Below, in pieces: positions 1-7,966 of a stretch of DNA of 41,125 nt (its first letter is position 1; each line of letters starts with the position of its first letter). The position numbers were made by a program, and so were the translations under genes. The notes under the pieces are model-generated. The model saw only the letters and a list, made by a program, of their open reading frames with translations, was not told the DNA's origin and ran no database searches. Source of the stretch: Nitrospirota bacterium (GTDB lineage Bacteria > Nitrospirota > Thermodesulfovibrionia > Thermodesulfovibrionales > JdFR-85); contig JAADGG010000055.1 of assembly GCA_013152485.1 (NCBI GenBank), positions 1 through 41,125 on the forward strand, written 5' to 3'.

Positions 1-446
1 CGAGGCTGATCCTCGGCATACCTCCCGAGGGAAAGGACATACTGCTGAACCCCGTGGCTTTTGCAGGCTGGATCGGTCTGTTCGTCACCTCGATGAATCT
101 GCTCCCCATCGGTCAGCTCGACGGGGGACATATTGCATACGCCCTGCTGGGGGGCAAGAATCACAGGCGGCTGTCGTTCGCGCTGACAACCATGCTTGCA
201 GTGGCCGGCCTGTCAGGCATATACCTCTCATACGGCCTTCCTGCCTTACCCCTGATCTCGGGGCTCAAGAACATGCTCTGGGAAGGGTGGGCCATATGGG
301 CGCTGCTGCTTTTCATACTCGGCCTGAACCATCCGCCGGTCATCTACTGGGAAAACCCGCTTGAGCGGAGCAGAAAATACATCGGATGGATCGCCATCGC
401 CATATTCGTCCTGACGTTCATACCCGTGCCATTCAGGGTGATGTAG
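1..446 (+). CDS. M50 family site-2 protease-like membrane metalloprotease, C-terminal part
   Basis: The gene enters from outside the window; its frame is open from base 3 to a TAG at 444-446, about 147 residues. The visible part holds the motif NLLPIGQLDGGH, the second zinc-ligand (LDG) signature of M50/site-2 proteases, followed by three to four hydrophobic segments and a short polar end. Family knowledge: these intramembrane zinc proteases cleave transmembrane segments of regulators or other membrane proteins. The first zinc motif HExxH would lie upstream and cannot be checked here. The form resembles short stand-alone prokaryotic M50 proteins rather than PDZ-containing RseP, but this is uncertain without the N-terminus. 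The following gene starts 61 bases later on the same strand, so the two may be co-transcribed. Confidence 0.85.
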   Translation, partial: RLILGIPPEGKDILLNPVAFAGWIGLFVTSMNLLPIGQLDGGHIAYALLGGKNHRRLSFALTTMLAVAGLSGIYLSYGLPALPLISGLKNMLWEGWAIWALLLFILGLNHPPVIYWENPLERSRKYIGWIAIAIFVLTFIPVPFRVM

Positions 447-507
447 GACTGTCGAGAAGTCACGTGTTTCGAGAAAGCGGGAAAAAACGGCAAGGACACA
501 CTCTGTC

Positions 508-915
508 ATGAAGATCGAGTTCACCGATTTTTCAGACGTATACTACGGCACAATCTCGAGGGAGACCAAACCAGGCAAGAGAAAGGGGAAGTTCGTTCAG
601 CTGCGCAATGAGAACACGGAGCACATCGTCCTCTCACCGATACAGCTCTCTCCCTTCCACGCCAATATCATCGAGCGGTTCTGCCTGGCAAACGGAATAC
701 GCGGAAGATATACAGGGGACAAGATGGAGAGGTTCGTAATCGAACACCCGGGCTGGAAGGTAATCGGAGGGGGTCACTGGGAGATGGACGACGGAGAGAA
801 GAGACTTGTACTGGGCGGTGCGTCTTACGTATACGGACGGTTTGACGGCTCTGGATTGAGTGAACGGCTCGGAACGGTTGATGCACTGAACGGCTACAGT
901 GTCGTGATAAGATAG
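508..915 (+). CDS. Janus/Ocnus-like (PHPT1-type) small protein
   Basis: A 135-residue soluble protein with no signal peptide or membrane segment. Its layout recalls the Janus/Ocnus family that includes eukaryotic 14-kDa phosphohistidine phosphatase. A FHANI motif (His51) matches the YHADI motif around the catalytic His of PHPT1. A GGG at residues 87-89 is followed by a charged turn, a beta-strand and ASYVYGRFD, matching the GGGRI...VYGYSxxYG segment. I place it in this family from those motifs alone; no alignment was run. If correct it may remove phosphate from phosphohistidine, but bacterial members are poorly characterised and the substrate is unknown. The start ATG has an AAGGA about 10 bases upstream. 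It follows the M50 protease gene and precedes a mobile-element remnant. Confidence 0.55.
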   Translation: MKIEFTDFSDVYYGTISRETKPGKRKGKFVQLRNENTEHIVLSPIQLSPFHANIIERFCLANGIRGRYTGDKMERFVIEHPGWKVIGGGHWEMDDGEKRLVLGGASYVYGRFDGSGLSERLGTVDALNGYSVVIR

Positions 916-1021
916 TCCCGTCCCCGGAACATCCGTATCCGCCCTTCTCGAAATTGCCGCCCGAGCCATACGTGCAAACGAGGGGATTAAAGTTGCCCGT
1001 GCCTGAAAAATATGATAAAGT

Positions 1022-1217
1022 CACTACTGTCCGATAAACAGAGGAAGTCCCTACAGGACAGGGGATGTTGATTTTTCATCTCCCAGTCGTCCCGGCGTCC
1101 GGCTCGCTCCGGCGGCCGGCCGGGACTCCGAGGGAATTTGCTGCGAAATCAAAACCGTTCAAAATTAACATCCCCTGTCCTTATTGATGGTTCCCGTGTT
1201 TTTACCGGACACTAATG
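1022..1217. mobile_element. 196-bp MITE-like element with 9-bp target duplication
   Basis: The direct repeat TGATAAAGT occurs at 1013-1021 and again at 1218-1226, exactly flanking a 196-bp segment. The segment ends are imperfect inverted repeats, CACTACTGTCCGATAAA on the left and CATTAGTGTCCGGTAAA read from the right, 14 of 17 matching. A second inverted repeat lies inside, at 1055-1075 and 1161-1181, sharing the core AGGACAGGGGATGTT. The centre is a GC-rich imperfect palindrome. There is no open frame for a transposase, so this is a non-autonomous element moved in trans. A 9-bp duplication is compatible with IS4-like or IS1-like elements, but I cannot name the parent. The rest of the 916-1341 gap holds no gene that I can support. 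Confidence 0.72.
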
Positions 1218-1341
1218 TGATAAAGTATTATTACTATCAGTCAGAGGACAGGCCCGCTTTCCTGAGAAAGGGAGTGCGGAAATACCGGGGATTTTTCGGC
1301 AAACAAAATCAGACAAACAAAACCAGCTACAGGAGGAGACG

Positions 1342-2415
1342 ATGCAGATCGACGGCCACCACACGATGACCTATGTTGCGGCACGCCTGGCAGGCTACGG
1401 ACACCGTCAGGCATCCATAATCGCCTACAGCGCCCAGTATGTCGACGATGCAACCAATTCGGGCGTAATCTGTTTCCGGAACGGAGCGATGTACAGCAGG
1501 ATATCGTCTGCACACAAGACGCTCGACTACCGTAATGCAGATGAACTGGCAAACCACAGGGTTTGGGTGCCTTTTCACTTTCTGCCCGGCAACGGCGGAA
1601 AACCCGCCGGAGAGAATCCGGAAGGCACTTTCATCAGGAAGCTCGTCTGCCACCCTGACAGCCACGTGGCCAGGGACATGCTCCGTGCATGTGTCAGGGA
1701 CCATGAAAAGCCATACGCATTGCACAGGCTCGGCATAACCATGCACGTATATGCCGACAGCTGGTCGCACCAGGGCTTTGCAGGAGTAAACCACGAGATC
1801 AACGAGGTCGATGACCTCAGGAGCAACAACAAGTCCATGGACAGAAACTTCCTGAACAAGATCGCAAACTTCTTTATCAGCGAGTCTTTCCCCCTGGGGC
1901 ATGGTGCCGCGCTCAGCTATCCCGACCTGCCGTTTCTCGAGTGGGAGTATCGCAACGGCATGGACGAGAAAGTCCCGAGGAACAACCCCGAGCTCTTCAT
2001 GGAAGCTGTGGACAAGATGTGCAGGGCCATGCAGTGTTTCCGCAAGCTGGACCTCGACATGAACATCGAGTCGGCGCCCGGACTGCCTGAAAAGGATGCC
2101 AGGAAGATCCTCTCTCTCATCAAGTCCAACCGCGACAAGAACGGTGAGAAACGTCATGCGAGATGGATAGAGGAGATCGGAAAAGGACGGTTCTCCTTCG
2201 GCCCGGCCGTGATAGAATACAAGGCGAAAGGACAGGGCTCCTGGAAGCACAGGGCCATCGGGCAGCTGGCAGCTTCTGATACAGGGAGGGAGGTCTTCAA
2301 GTTCAAGAAGTCCTTCCTGTCGTCCAACTGGAAATACTTCCATGACGCGCTGCAGGCACACCGTTTCGACATACTCCACGACGTGCTGCCGAAATACGGG
2401 ATCTGCGCCGCGTAG
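1342..2415 (+). CDS. DUF6765 family protein
   Basis: A 357-residue soluble protein starting at an ATG with a strong AGGAGGAG site at 1331-1338. The opening MQIDGHHTMTYVAARLAGYG and the following IAYSAQYVDD are the hallmark of the DUF6765 family as I recall it. The protein is rich in His and Asp (GHH near the start, a TMHVYADSWSHQGFAG stretch around residues 133-148). That pattern recalls metal-dependent alpha-helical enzymes such as zinc-dependent phospholipase C, in which His and Asp bind metal. This resemblance is an inference; the family has no established function that I know of. It stands alone between the MITE-like element and a probable terminator hairpin, so it is likely monocistronic. 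Confidence 0.7.
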   Translation: MQIDGHHTMTYVAARLAGYGHRQASIIAYSAQYVDDATNSGVICFRNGAMYSRISSAHKTLDYRNADELANHRVWVPFHFLPGNGGKPAGENPEGTFIRKLVCHPDSHVARDMLRACVRDHEKPYALHRLGITMHVYADSWSHQGFAGVNHEINEVDDLRSNNKSMDRNFLNKIANFFISESFPLGHGAALSYPDLPFLEWEYRNGMDEKVPRNNPELFMEAVDKMCRAMQCFRKLDLDMNIESAPGLPEKDARKILSLIKSNRDKNGEKRHARWIEEIGKGRFSFGPAVIEYKAKGQGSWKHRAIGQLAASDTGREVFKFKKSFLSSNWKYFHDALQAHRFDILHDVLPKYGICAA

Positions 2416-2429
2416 GTTCAGTACCGGAC

Positions 2430-2468
2430 GGAAGCAGCAGGTCAGGACGCCACCGACCTGCTGTTTCC
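2430..2468 (+). terminator. Stem-loop after the DUF6765 gene
   Basis: GGAAGCAGCAGGTC at 2430-2443 pairs with GACCTGCTGTTTCC at 2455-2468, 13 of 14 positions plus one G-T pair, with an 11-base loop. It lies 15 bases after the DUF6765 stop codon and before the convergent peroxidase gene. The T-tract is weak (TTTCCTGTTC), so efficiency as an intrinsic terminator is uncertain. Confidence 0.5.
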
Positions 2469-2579
2469 TGTTCGATAACTTTCGTCTCCGTGACCGTGGG
2501 GAAAACTTCCGAGGGATTCTTTACGAACGCCTTTCTCCACGAAAAAGCGATTGAGACCAGCCCTCCTCAGGCTCTGCGC

Positions 2580-3803
2580 TCACATACCCATACCGTGCCC
2601 GCCGCACATGCGGCCCCCGGACAGAGACTCCAGGAATGCAGCCAAGTCGTCTATTTCGGCATCGGTCCAGGTCTTACTTCTTATCTCCGTGATCACCGGT
2701 GACACCGTACCTACGAAATCACCCTCGTAGGGATCATCGAAACCCGTCACCGTTCCCCTTACGACGAATTCCACTGCATCACGAATGCTGCCGTACTTGC
2801 CGTTGTGCATGTAGGGATAGGTGCAGAGCAGCTGCCTCAGGGTCGGTGTCTTGAACTTGCCGATATCGGCTGTAGAGCCTGTAACATAGTAACGCCCCAG
2901 GTCGTACCCTTCGTATTCCGGCATACCGGGATTGGGGAAAAGCGGCTCGCCGGTGGCGTCGTTCGTGCCCGTCTCGTATCCCTGGCGGAAGACACCGATG
3001 TTGTGAAAGCCCCCCTCCGGTGCATCTGCGTAAGTGACATCCGTAAACAGCGGGGCAGGATGGCACGCCGTGCAGTTGCCCTTGCCCTCGAACAGGGCCA
3101 AGCCCCTCACCTGTGCATCCGAAAGCGCCCCGGTGTCTCCTGCCGCAAAGGCATCATAAGGTGAATCAAATGCGAGTAAGGTCCTCTCGTAGGAGGCGAT
3201 CGCCTTCCCCACTGCCTGGAAGACCACGGGGACCTCATAGGGCGTGCCTATGTACTGCTCGATTTCCGGGAAGGCCTGCAGCAGGGCGTCCTCGTACCTG
3301 TAGAGCACGTAGGAGACCACGTTTTCCGGAGTATTGTTCATCTCGAGGGGGTCCTGTATGGGACCGAGCGCCTGGGCCTCGAGACTGGTGCCGGGCAGCA
3401 TATCGCCGGTCAGGGGATCTGTCAGGAACTGCGCCCTGCCGTCCCAGAACTGGCTGTGCTGGAAGGCCGCATTGAACACCGTGGGTGAGTTGCGCTTTCC
3501 CAGGCGGTTGTAAACACCCGTGGACCGGACCCTGCCGTCGGAAAAACCGAACATCGGACTGTGGCACGAGACGCACGCAACCCTGGTCCTGCCGGCATCC
3601 GGGTCGGAGAGGTTCCGGTCCATGAACAGCCTCTTGCCGAGCTGGATCTTCTCGGGAGTAAGCGGATTCGACTCCGGCACCGGCACCGCCGGAACCGTCG
3701 TCTCTCCGGCGGCCTCGGCAACACCAGGCCCCGTTCCCCCCGATATCAACAGGACGAGCACCAGTGCCAAAAAAGAACTCCCTGAACAAAAAATCCTCTT
3801 CAT
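2580..3803 (-). CDS. Di-haem cytochrome c peroxidase, CcpA/MauG family
   Basis: A 407-residue exported protein. Residues 1-32 form a signal peptide ending near AEAA. Two haem-c motifs are present: CVSCH at 77-81 and CTACH at 245-249. This two-motif spacing, about 170 residues apart, is that of the bacterial di-haem peroxidase/MauG family. TPEKIQLGKRLFMD and the FWDGRA segment are further family hallmarks. Family knowledge: CcpA reduces hydrogen peroxide in the periplasm with electrons from small cytochromes, while MauG-like members oxidise protein residues; which applies here cannot be told. The tail GGRMCGGHGMGM is Met/His/Gly-rich and carries an extra Cys. AAGGAGGGAGGTG lies just upstream of the ATG. 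The gene is transcribed divergently from the thi operon and appears monocistronic. Confidence 0.88.
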   Translation of the reverse strand: MKRIFCSGSSFLALVLVLLISGGTGPGVAEAAGETTVPAVPVPESNPLTPEKIQLGKRLFMDRNLSDPDAGRTRVACVSCHSPMFGFSDGRVRSTGVYNRLGKRNSPTVFNAAFQHSQFWDGRAQFLTDPLTGDMLPGTSLEAQALGPIQDPLEMNNTPENVVSYVLYRYEDALLQAFPEIEQYIGTPYEVPVVFQAVGKAIASYERTLLAFDSPYDAFAAGDTGALSDAQVRGLALFEGKGNCTACHPAPLFTDVTYADAPEGGFHNIGVFRQGYETGTNDATGEPLFPNPGMPEYEGYDLGRYYVTGSTADIGKFKTPTLRQLLCTYPYMHNGKYGSIRDAVEFVVRGTVTGFDDPYEGDFVGTVSPVITEIRSKTWTDAEIDDLAAFLESLSGGRMCGGHGMGM

Positions 3804-3987
3804 GACCCACCTCCCTCCTTGAAAGAAACACGATTCCTGCCCCGGTTTCCACCGCCCTGATATTCGGGCACATAATCATGCTTCTCTTATATCACACTCC
3901 GTCGTGCCTGTCAAGCATAACGGCTCGGACCCGATATCCGTCAGCCTCCGGACCGGAACAGCCGCTCCCTTATGTAGGCTGTGCTGT

Positions 3988-4017
3988 TTGACATTTGTTT
4001 CCTGTATTAACTATACT
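3988..4017 (+). promoter_or_regulatory. Sigma-70-type promoter of the thi operon
   Basis: TTGACA at 3988-3993 and TATACT at 4012-4017 are separated by 18 bases. This nearly consensus pair puts the transcript start near 4024, about 25 bases before the TPP riboswitch. It is the best promoter match I found in the window. Confidence 0.75.
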
Positions 4018-4047
4018 TTATTTAAAGAACAGCTTGAAACCAAGACC

Positions 4048-4146
4048 GCGATGTCCCTGGGGGAGGCGGAAGCCTGAGAGCCCTGCAAAGTCAGTGCAGG
4101 GGACCCCTTGAACCTGATCCGGGTCATGCCGGCGTAGGGAATGGGA
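4048..4146 (+). promoter_or_regulatory. TPP riboswitch (THI element)
   Basis: The conserved THI-box parts are present in order: GGGGGAGGC and GCCTGAGAG at about 4059-4080, a variable P3 hairpin (CCTGCAAAGTCAGTGCAGG), CCTTGAACCTGATC at 4106-4119, and GCGTAGGGAA at 4132-4141. The closing stem P1 is TCCCT (4054-4058) with AGGGA (4136-4140). Family knowledge: this aptamer binds thiamine pyrophosphate and lowers expression of thiamine genes. It lies directly upstream of thiSGC, and a terminator hairpin follows it. Confidence 0.95.
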
Positions 4147-4152
4147 TGGAAG

Positions 4153-4182
4153 CCGTATTCCATCCAGGGATACGGTTTTTTT
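4153..4182 (+). terminator. Riboswitch-controlled intrinsic terminator
   Basis: CCGTAT and ATACGG form the stem, extended by CC/GG across a one-base bulge, followed by a run of seven T at about 4176-4182. It starts within 15 bases of the aptamer end. A transcription-termination mechanism is therefore likely: TPP binding would favour this hairpin, and its absence would allow an alternative pairing. The 164 bases from here to thiS hold no gene that I can support. Confidence 0.82.
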
Positions 4183-4346
4183 GTCCCTGAATACATTCGC
4201 CGTAACGCCGGGCCGGCTGACAGATGCCTCAACGCGGGCACGGAGGATCAGCCGGGGCTTCCGGTGAGATGTCTTAATTATTCCGGAGCCGGGCGAGGCA
4301 CGGCCCTGACGGAAGTGTCTCACGGCTTAAGTTCTCGGGTTGTATC

Positions 4347-4547
4347 ATGAAAATACTGTTGAACGGAGAGGAATACATCACGAAGGAGGCAAAGAGCGTA
4401 GGAGACCTCCTGAGAGAGCTCGGCATAGATCCCGTAAGGGTGGCTGTGGAGGTGAACCTCAAGATTGTCAGCAAGTCCGATTACGGCGGCTTCATGTTGA
4501 ACGAAGGGGATACCGTCGAGGTTGTGAGTTTTGTCGGTGGGGGATGA
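4347..4547 (+). CDS. thiS: Thiamine biosynthesis sulfur carrier protein ThiS
   Basis: A 66-residue ubiquitin-like protein starting MKILLNGEEY and ending in SFVGGG, so it carries the C-terminal Gly-Gly that is adenylated and thiocarboxylated in this family. It donates sulfur to ThiG for the thiazole ring. It is the first gene after the TPP riboswitch and lies 51 bases upstream of thiG. No thiF, thiH or thiO gene is found in the window, so the activating enzyme and the dehydroglycine source must be encoded elsewhere. Confidence 0.93.
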   Translation: MKILLNGEEYITKEAKSVGDLLRELGIDPVRVAVEVNLKIVSKSDYGGFMLNEGDTVEVVSFVGGG

Positions 4548-4598
4548 CTTCATCTTTATGCATGAGGACACATACCATATAGACTAAGGAGAAGTCGC

Positions 4599-5372
4599 AT
4601 GGAAGACAGGTTTGTAGTACAGGGAATAGAGTTCAAATCAAGGCTCTGGGTCGGAACCGGAAAATACAGGGACTTCGAGGAAACGGCCAAGGCGGTCGAA
4701 GAGTCCGGTACGGACGTTGTGACTGTTGCTGTCAGAAGGGTGAACATCCTTGACCGGAAGTCACCCAACCTGCTCGACTACATCGACCCCAGGAAGTACA
4801 AGATCCTTCCCAACACGGCAGGTTGTTACACGGTAGAGGATGCGCTGAGATATTCGCGCCTCGCAAGGGAGGCAGGGGTATCCGACATGGTCAAGCTCGA
4901 GGTCATCGGCGATGAGAAGACCCTCTTTCCCGATGTCTGCGGGCTTCTCAAGGCCACCGAGATACTGGCCAAGGAAGGATTCATCGTCTTCCCGTACACA
5001 AACGATGACCCAATCGTTGCAAAGAGACTCGTGGATGCAGGGGCTGCCGCGGTAATGCCGCTCGGCGCGCCCATAGGCTCCGGGCTCGGCATAAGAAACC
5101 CGTACAACATTAAAATAATACTCGAGACCGTAGATTCACCAGTGATAGTAGATGCCGGTGTCGGAACCGCCTCTGACGCTGCAACAGCCATGGAGCTGGG
5201 CTGTGATGCGGTACTTATAAACACCGGCATTGCAGGAGCAAAGGAACCCGTTGCAATGGCTGCAGCGATGAAACATGCCGTCATCGCCGGAAGACTCGCC
5301 TACAAGGCCGGGAGGATTCCGAAGAAGCTTTATGCAACCGCAAGCAGTCCCCTTGAAGGGATGCTTCTGTAA
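4599..5372 (+). CDS. thiG: Thiazole synthase ThiG
   Basis: A 257-residue (beta/alpha)8-barrel protein, full length for the family. GTGKY at residues 19-23, the active-site Lys99 in [10 protein letters not shown], and the phosphate-binding segments [11 protein letters not shown] and [10 protein letters not shown] are all clear. It condenses 1-deoxy-D-xylulose 5-phosphate, dehydroglycine and the sulfur of ThiS thiocarboxylate into the thiazole phosphate. The ATG is preceded by AAGGAGA. It is co-transcribed with thiS and thiC under the riboswitch. Confidence 0.96.
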   Translation: MEDRFVVQGIEFKSRLWVGTGKYRDFEETAKAVEESGTDVVTVAVRRVNILDRKSPNLLDYIDPRKYKILPNTAGCYTVEDALRYSRLAREAGVSDMVKLEVIGDEKTLFPDVCGLLKATEILAKEGFIVFPYTNDDPIVAKRLVDAGAAAVMPLGAPIGSGLGIRNPYNIKIILETVDSPVIVDAGVGTASDAATAMELGCDAVLINTGIAGAKEPVAMAAAMKHAVIAGRLAYKAGRIPKKLYATASSPLEGMLL

Positions 5373-5399
5373 ACAATCAAAGACCAAGAGGTTGACATC

Positions 5400-6710
5400 A
5401 TGACGCGGATGGAGACGGCAAGAAGAGGAGAAATAACCGAAGAAGTAAGGATATGTGCTGAGCTCGAAGGTATTGCGCCGGAAGCACTGAGCAGGGACAT
5501 AGCAGATGGAGTGACCGTAATCCTCCGGAACAATACCCACAACATCGAACCTGTCGCAGTTGGCAAGGGACTCAGAACGAAGATCAATGCGAACATCGGC
5601 ACCTCGAAGGACCGGATCTCCTTTGAGGAGGAGATGGAAAAACTGGACATACTCGTCAAGTACGGGGCGGATGCAGTGATGGATCTGTCGACCGGAGGCC
5701 CCATAAAGGACATGAGGCTGTTGATGCTCAGGAAGTCTCCGCTCCCGGTGGGGACCGTACCCGTTTATGAGGCTGTTGTAAGGGCGGTAGAGGCACATGG
5801 CTCGATGGCGAAGATGACGGTGGAAGACCTGTTCGCCGTGATAGAAGACCACGGCAAGGAGGGGGTCGATTTCATTACCGTCCACTCAGGGCTCACGCTC
5901 GAGACCGTAAAACACCTTCGCACCGAGAACAGGATTCTCGATGTTGTCAGCCGCGGGGGGGCTTTCCTGGTCGAGTGGATGATTTACAACGAGCGTGAAA
6001 ACCCCCTGTATGAGTATTACGACAGGCTGCTCGACATCGCCAGAAAGTATGACATGACCCTCAGCCTCGGTGACGGCATGAGACCGGGCTGCATAGCCGA
6101 TGCCACGGACAGGGCTCAGGTACAGGAGCTCATTACCCTCGGAGAGCTGCATCAGCGGGCAAGGGATGCAGGCGTTCAGAGCATGATAGAGGGACCCGGA
6201 CATGTCCCACTGAATCAGGTCGAGCTGAACATACGGATGGAAAAAGAGCTCTGTAACGGTGCCCCGTTCTATGTACTCGGTCCGCTTGTAACGGATATAG
6301 CGATGGGTTACGACCATATTACCGCTGCAATCGGAGGTGCAGTGGCGGCGGCGGCAGGGGCTGACTTTCTCTGCTATGTCACTCCTGCGGAACACATCAG
6401 GCTCCCCTCGATCGACGACGTGAGGGAAGGAGTAATCGCTTCAAGGATCGCTGCACACGCAGCGGATATAGCCAAGGGAATTCCGGGCGCGCTCGAGCGC
6501 AACATGGAGATGGCGCGCAGGAGAAAGGCACTGGACTGGGACGGACAGATGGAACTGAGCCTTGATCCCGAAAAAGTGAGGCGTTACCGTTCCGAGGCCC
6601 CACCCACGGAGACAGAGGTCTGCAGCATGTGCGGAGAGTTCTGTGCCATAAGGACGGTGGAAAAGGCACTCAAACGGACACAGCAGTCCGGACCGCATGA
6701 TCCTGTCTGA
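5400..6710 (+). CDS. thiC: Phosphomethylpyrimidine synthase ThiC
   Basis: A 436-residue non-canonical radical SAM enzyme that turns aminoimidazole ribotide into hydroxymethylpyrimidine phosphate. NANIGTS, DLSTGG, EGPGHVP and the C-terminal cluster motif CSMCGEFC (Cys408, 411, 415) are present. The motif spacing here is CX2CX3C, whereas the long enterobacterial ThiC has CX2CX4C. This, and the length (E. coli ThiC is over 600 residues), place it in the short form common in anaerobes. The BzaF/BzaA-type benzimidazole synthases are close relatives, but the position after thiS-thiG behind a TPP riboswitch argues for true ThiC. The start lies 27 bases after thiG. Confidence 0.95.
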   Translation: MTRMETARRGEITEEVRICAELEGIAPEALSRDIADGVTVILRNNTHNIEPVAVGKGLRTKINANIGTSKDRISFEEEMEKLDILVKYGADAVMDLSTGGPIKDMRLLMLRKSPLPVGTVPVYEAVVRAVEAHGSMAKMTVEDLFAVIEDHGKEGVDFITVHSGLTLETVKHLRTENRILDVVSRGGAFLVEWMIYNERENPLYEYYDRLLDIARKYDMTLSLGDGMRPGCIADATDRAQVQELITLGELHQRARDAGVQSMIEGPGHVPLNQVELNIRMEKELCNGAPFYVLGPLVTDIAMGYDHITAAIGGAVAAAAGADFLCYVTPAEHIRLPSIDDVREGVIASRIAAHAADIAKGIPGALERNMEMARRRKALDWDGQMELSLDPEKVRRYRSEAPPTETEVCSMCGEFCAIRTVEKALKRTQQSGPHDPV

Positions 6711-6816
6711 ACCGACACGGCGGCAGTTCATTGTTCCCAGGCACGGCGTGGAAAGGCCTCTTGTCCGCGATACGCTTTCAGGACGTGCGGTGTCTTGAGC
6801 CGCTTATTGCATTACG

Positions 6817-6837
6817 AAAAGGCCGGACGGAACGTCC
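6817..6837 (-). terminator. Possible terminator at the end of the polysaccharide cluster
   Basis: On the minus strand, GGACG-TTC-CGTCC is followed by GGCC and TTTT, 35 bases after the last glycosyltransferase stop. The stem is only 5 bp, though the flanking GGCCGG can also pair with CCGGCC near 6863-6868. This is weak evidence. The rest of the 6711-6871 gap shows nothing else. Confidence 0.3.
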
Positions 6838-6871
6838 ACAGCAGCAGGAGACTCGTTCGACCGGCCCAGGG

Positions 6872-7966
6872 TCAGAGGAGCTTCCCGTAAAGCGCCTCGA
6901 ACTGGTCCGTAATCCTGTCCCACAGATAGGTGCTGAGCACATGATTCCTCGCCCCCGCCTTGACCGTCTCGACAGCCCTGCCGTCTCCGGTCAGATATCG
7001 CAGCTTCGCCGTCAGGTCATCTACATCCCTGCTCCTGAACTTGTAACCGAAATCATCTATCACGTCGAGATTCTCGGGAATATCGCTGACAAGACAGCAG
7101 TTGCCGTAACCCATCGCCTCAAGGAGCACGATCGGCAATCCCTCCATCTCCGACGGCAGAACAAAGAGGTAGCTGTTTGAAAGGAGCTCTTCGAGCATCC
7201 TTCCACTCACAAACGACGTAAACACTATGTTCCTGTTTCCCTCTGCAAGGCTGTAAAGCTCGGACTTGTAGAGGTCTTCATGTTTGGCATCCCCCGCGAT
7301 CACAAGCTTCATATCCGTCTCGAGCCGATTGTAAGCCTCTATCAGGTAGTGGGCTCCCTTCTCCCTCACGAGTCTCGCCATGAAGAGGATGTAATCGTTT
7401 CCATGAAGTCCATACTCTCTTATGAGGACGGGCTCCCTCGGGCAAGGCGGGTTGACTCCTGGCGGAATGTAGACAGCGTCTATCCCGTACGTATCCAGCA
7501 GGTATTTCTTCTGGGTTCTGGATACAACGGTTACAATATCCGGAAGCTTGACGGACGGAAACTCCGCCAGCCTCAGGAAAAACCTGCCGGCCTTGCCGAA
7601 CCGCGACCGCTTCCATTCAAGCCCGTGTCCTTGCACGACAACCTTCCTTCCAAACAGTCGAGGGATACAACAGAACATTGCGGGACCGAATGCGTGGAAA
7701 TGGACGATGTCCACATCCTTCTCAAAGCACTGCCGCAGAGATGCATTAAACGAGGCCGTAAGCTTCTCGAGGCTCCTCGTCTTTACAGTAGGGACGGTCT
7801 TTATCGTCATCCCCTTGTACAGGCCGTTGCTGGCCCCGTAGTGCCTCATTGTGTAGACGATGATCTCGTGCCCCCGGCTTGCAAGCCTCGAACCGAGCTC
7901 TTCCGTATACTTTTCGATCCCGCCGCCAAGCGGCATCCCTTTCAGAACGATGTATGCGATCTTCAT
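6872..7966 (-). CDS. GT4-type glycosyltransferase
   Basis: A 364-residue GT-B fold glycosyltransferase. The N-terminus MKIAYIVLKGMPLGGGIEKY carries the glycine-rich acceptor-side loop, and PSEMEGLPIVLLEAMGYG (about residues 276-293) is the E-x7-E donor-site motif of the GT4 (Glycos_transf_1) family. It probably adds a hexose from a nucleotide sugar at the cytoplasmic face of the membrane. The donor and acceptor cannot be read from sequence. It is the last gene of the minus-strand polysaccharide cluster, and its start overlaps the stop of the preceding GT4 gene by four bases (ATGA), so the two are translationally coupled. Confidence 0.9.
   Translation of the reverse strand: MKIAYIVLKGMPLGGGIEKYTEELGSRLASRGHEIIVYTMRHYGASNGLYKGMTIKTVPTVKTRSLEKLTASFNASLRQCFEKDVDIVHFHAFGPAMFCCIPRLFGRKVVVQGHGLEWKRSRFGKAGRFFLRLAEFPSVKLPDIVTVVSRTQKKYLLDTYGIDAVYIPPGVNPPCPREPVLIREYGLHGNDYILFMARLVREKGAHYLIEAYNRLETDMKLVIAGDAKHEDLYKSELYSLAEGNRNIVFTSFVSGRMLEELLSNSYLFVLPSEMEGLPIVLLEAMGYGNCCLVSDIPENLDVIDDFGYKFRSRDVDDLTAKLRYLTGDGRAVETVKAGARNHVLSTYLWDRITDQFEALYGKLL

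Noticed and set aside
1327-2379. Minus-strand open frame (350 codons) opposite the DUF6765 gene
   Set aside because: The plus-strand frame has the strong ribosome site and family motifs; the antisense frame has none.
5400-6710. ThiC homologue acting as a benzimidazole (BzaF-type) synthase
   Set aside because: Its position in a TPP-riboswitch operon after thiS and thiG favours thiamine synthesis.
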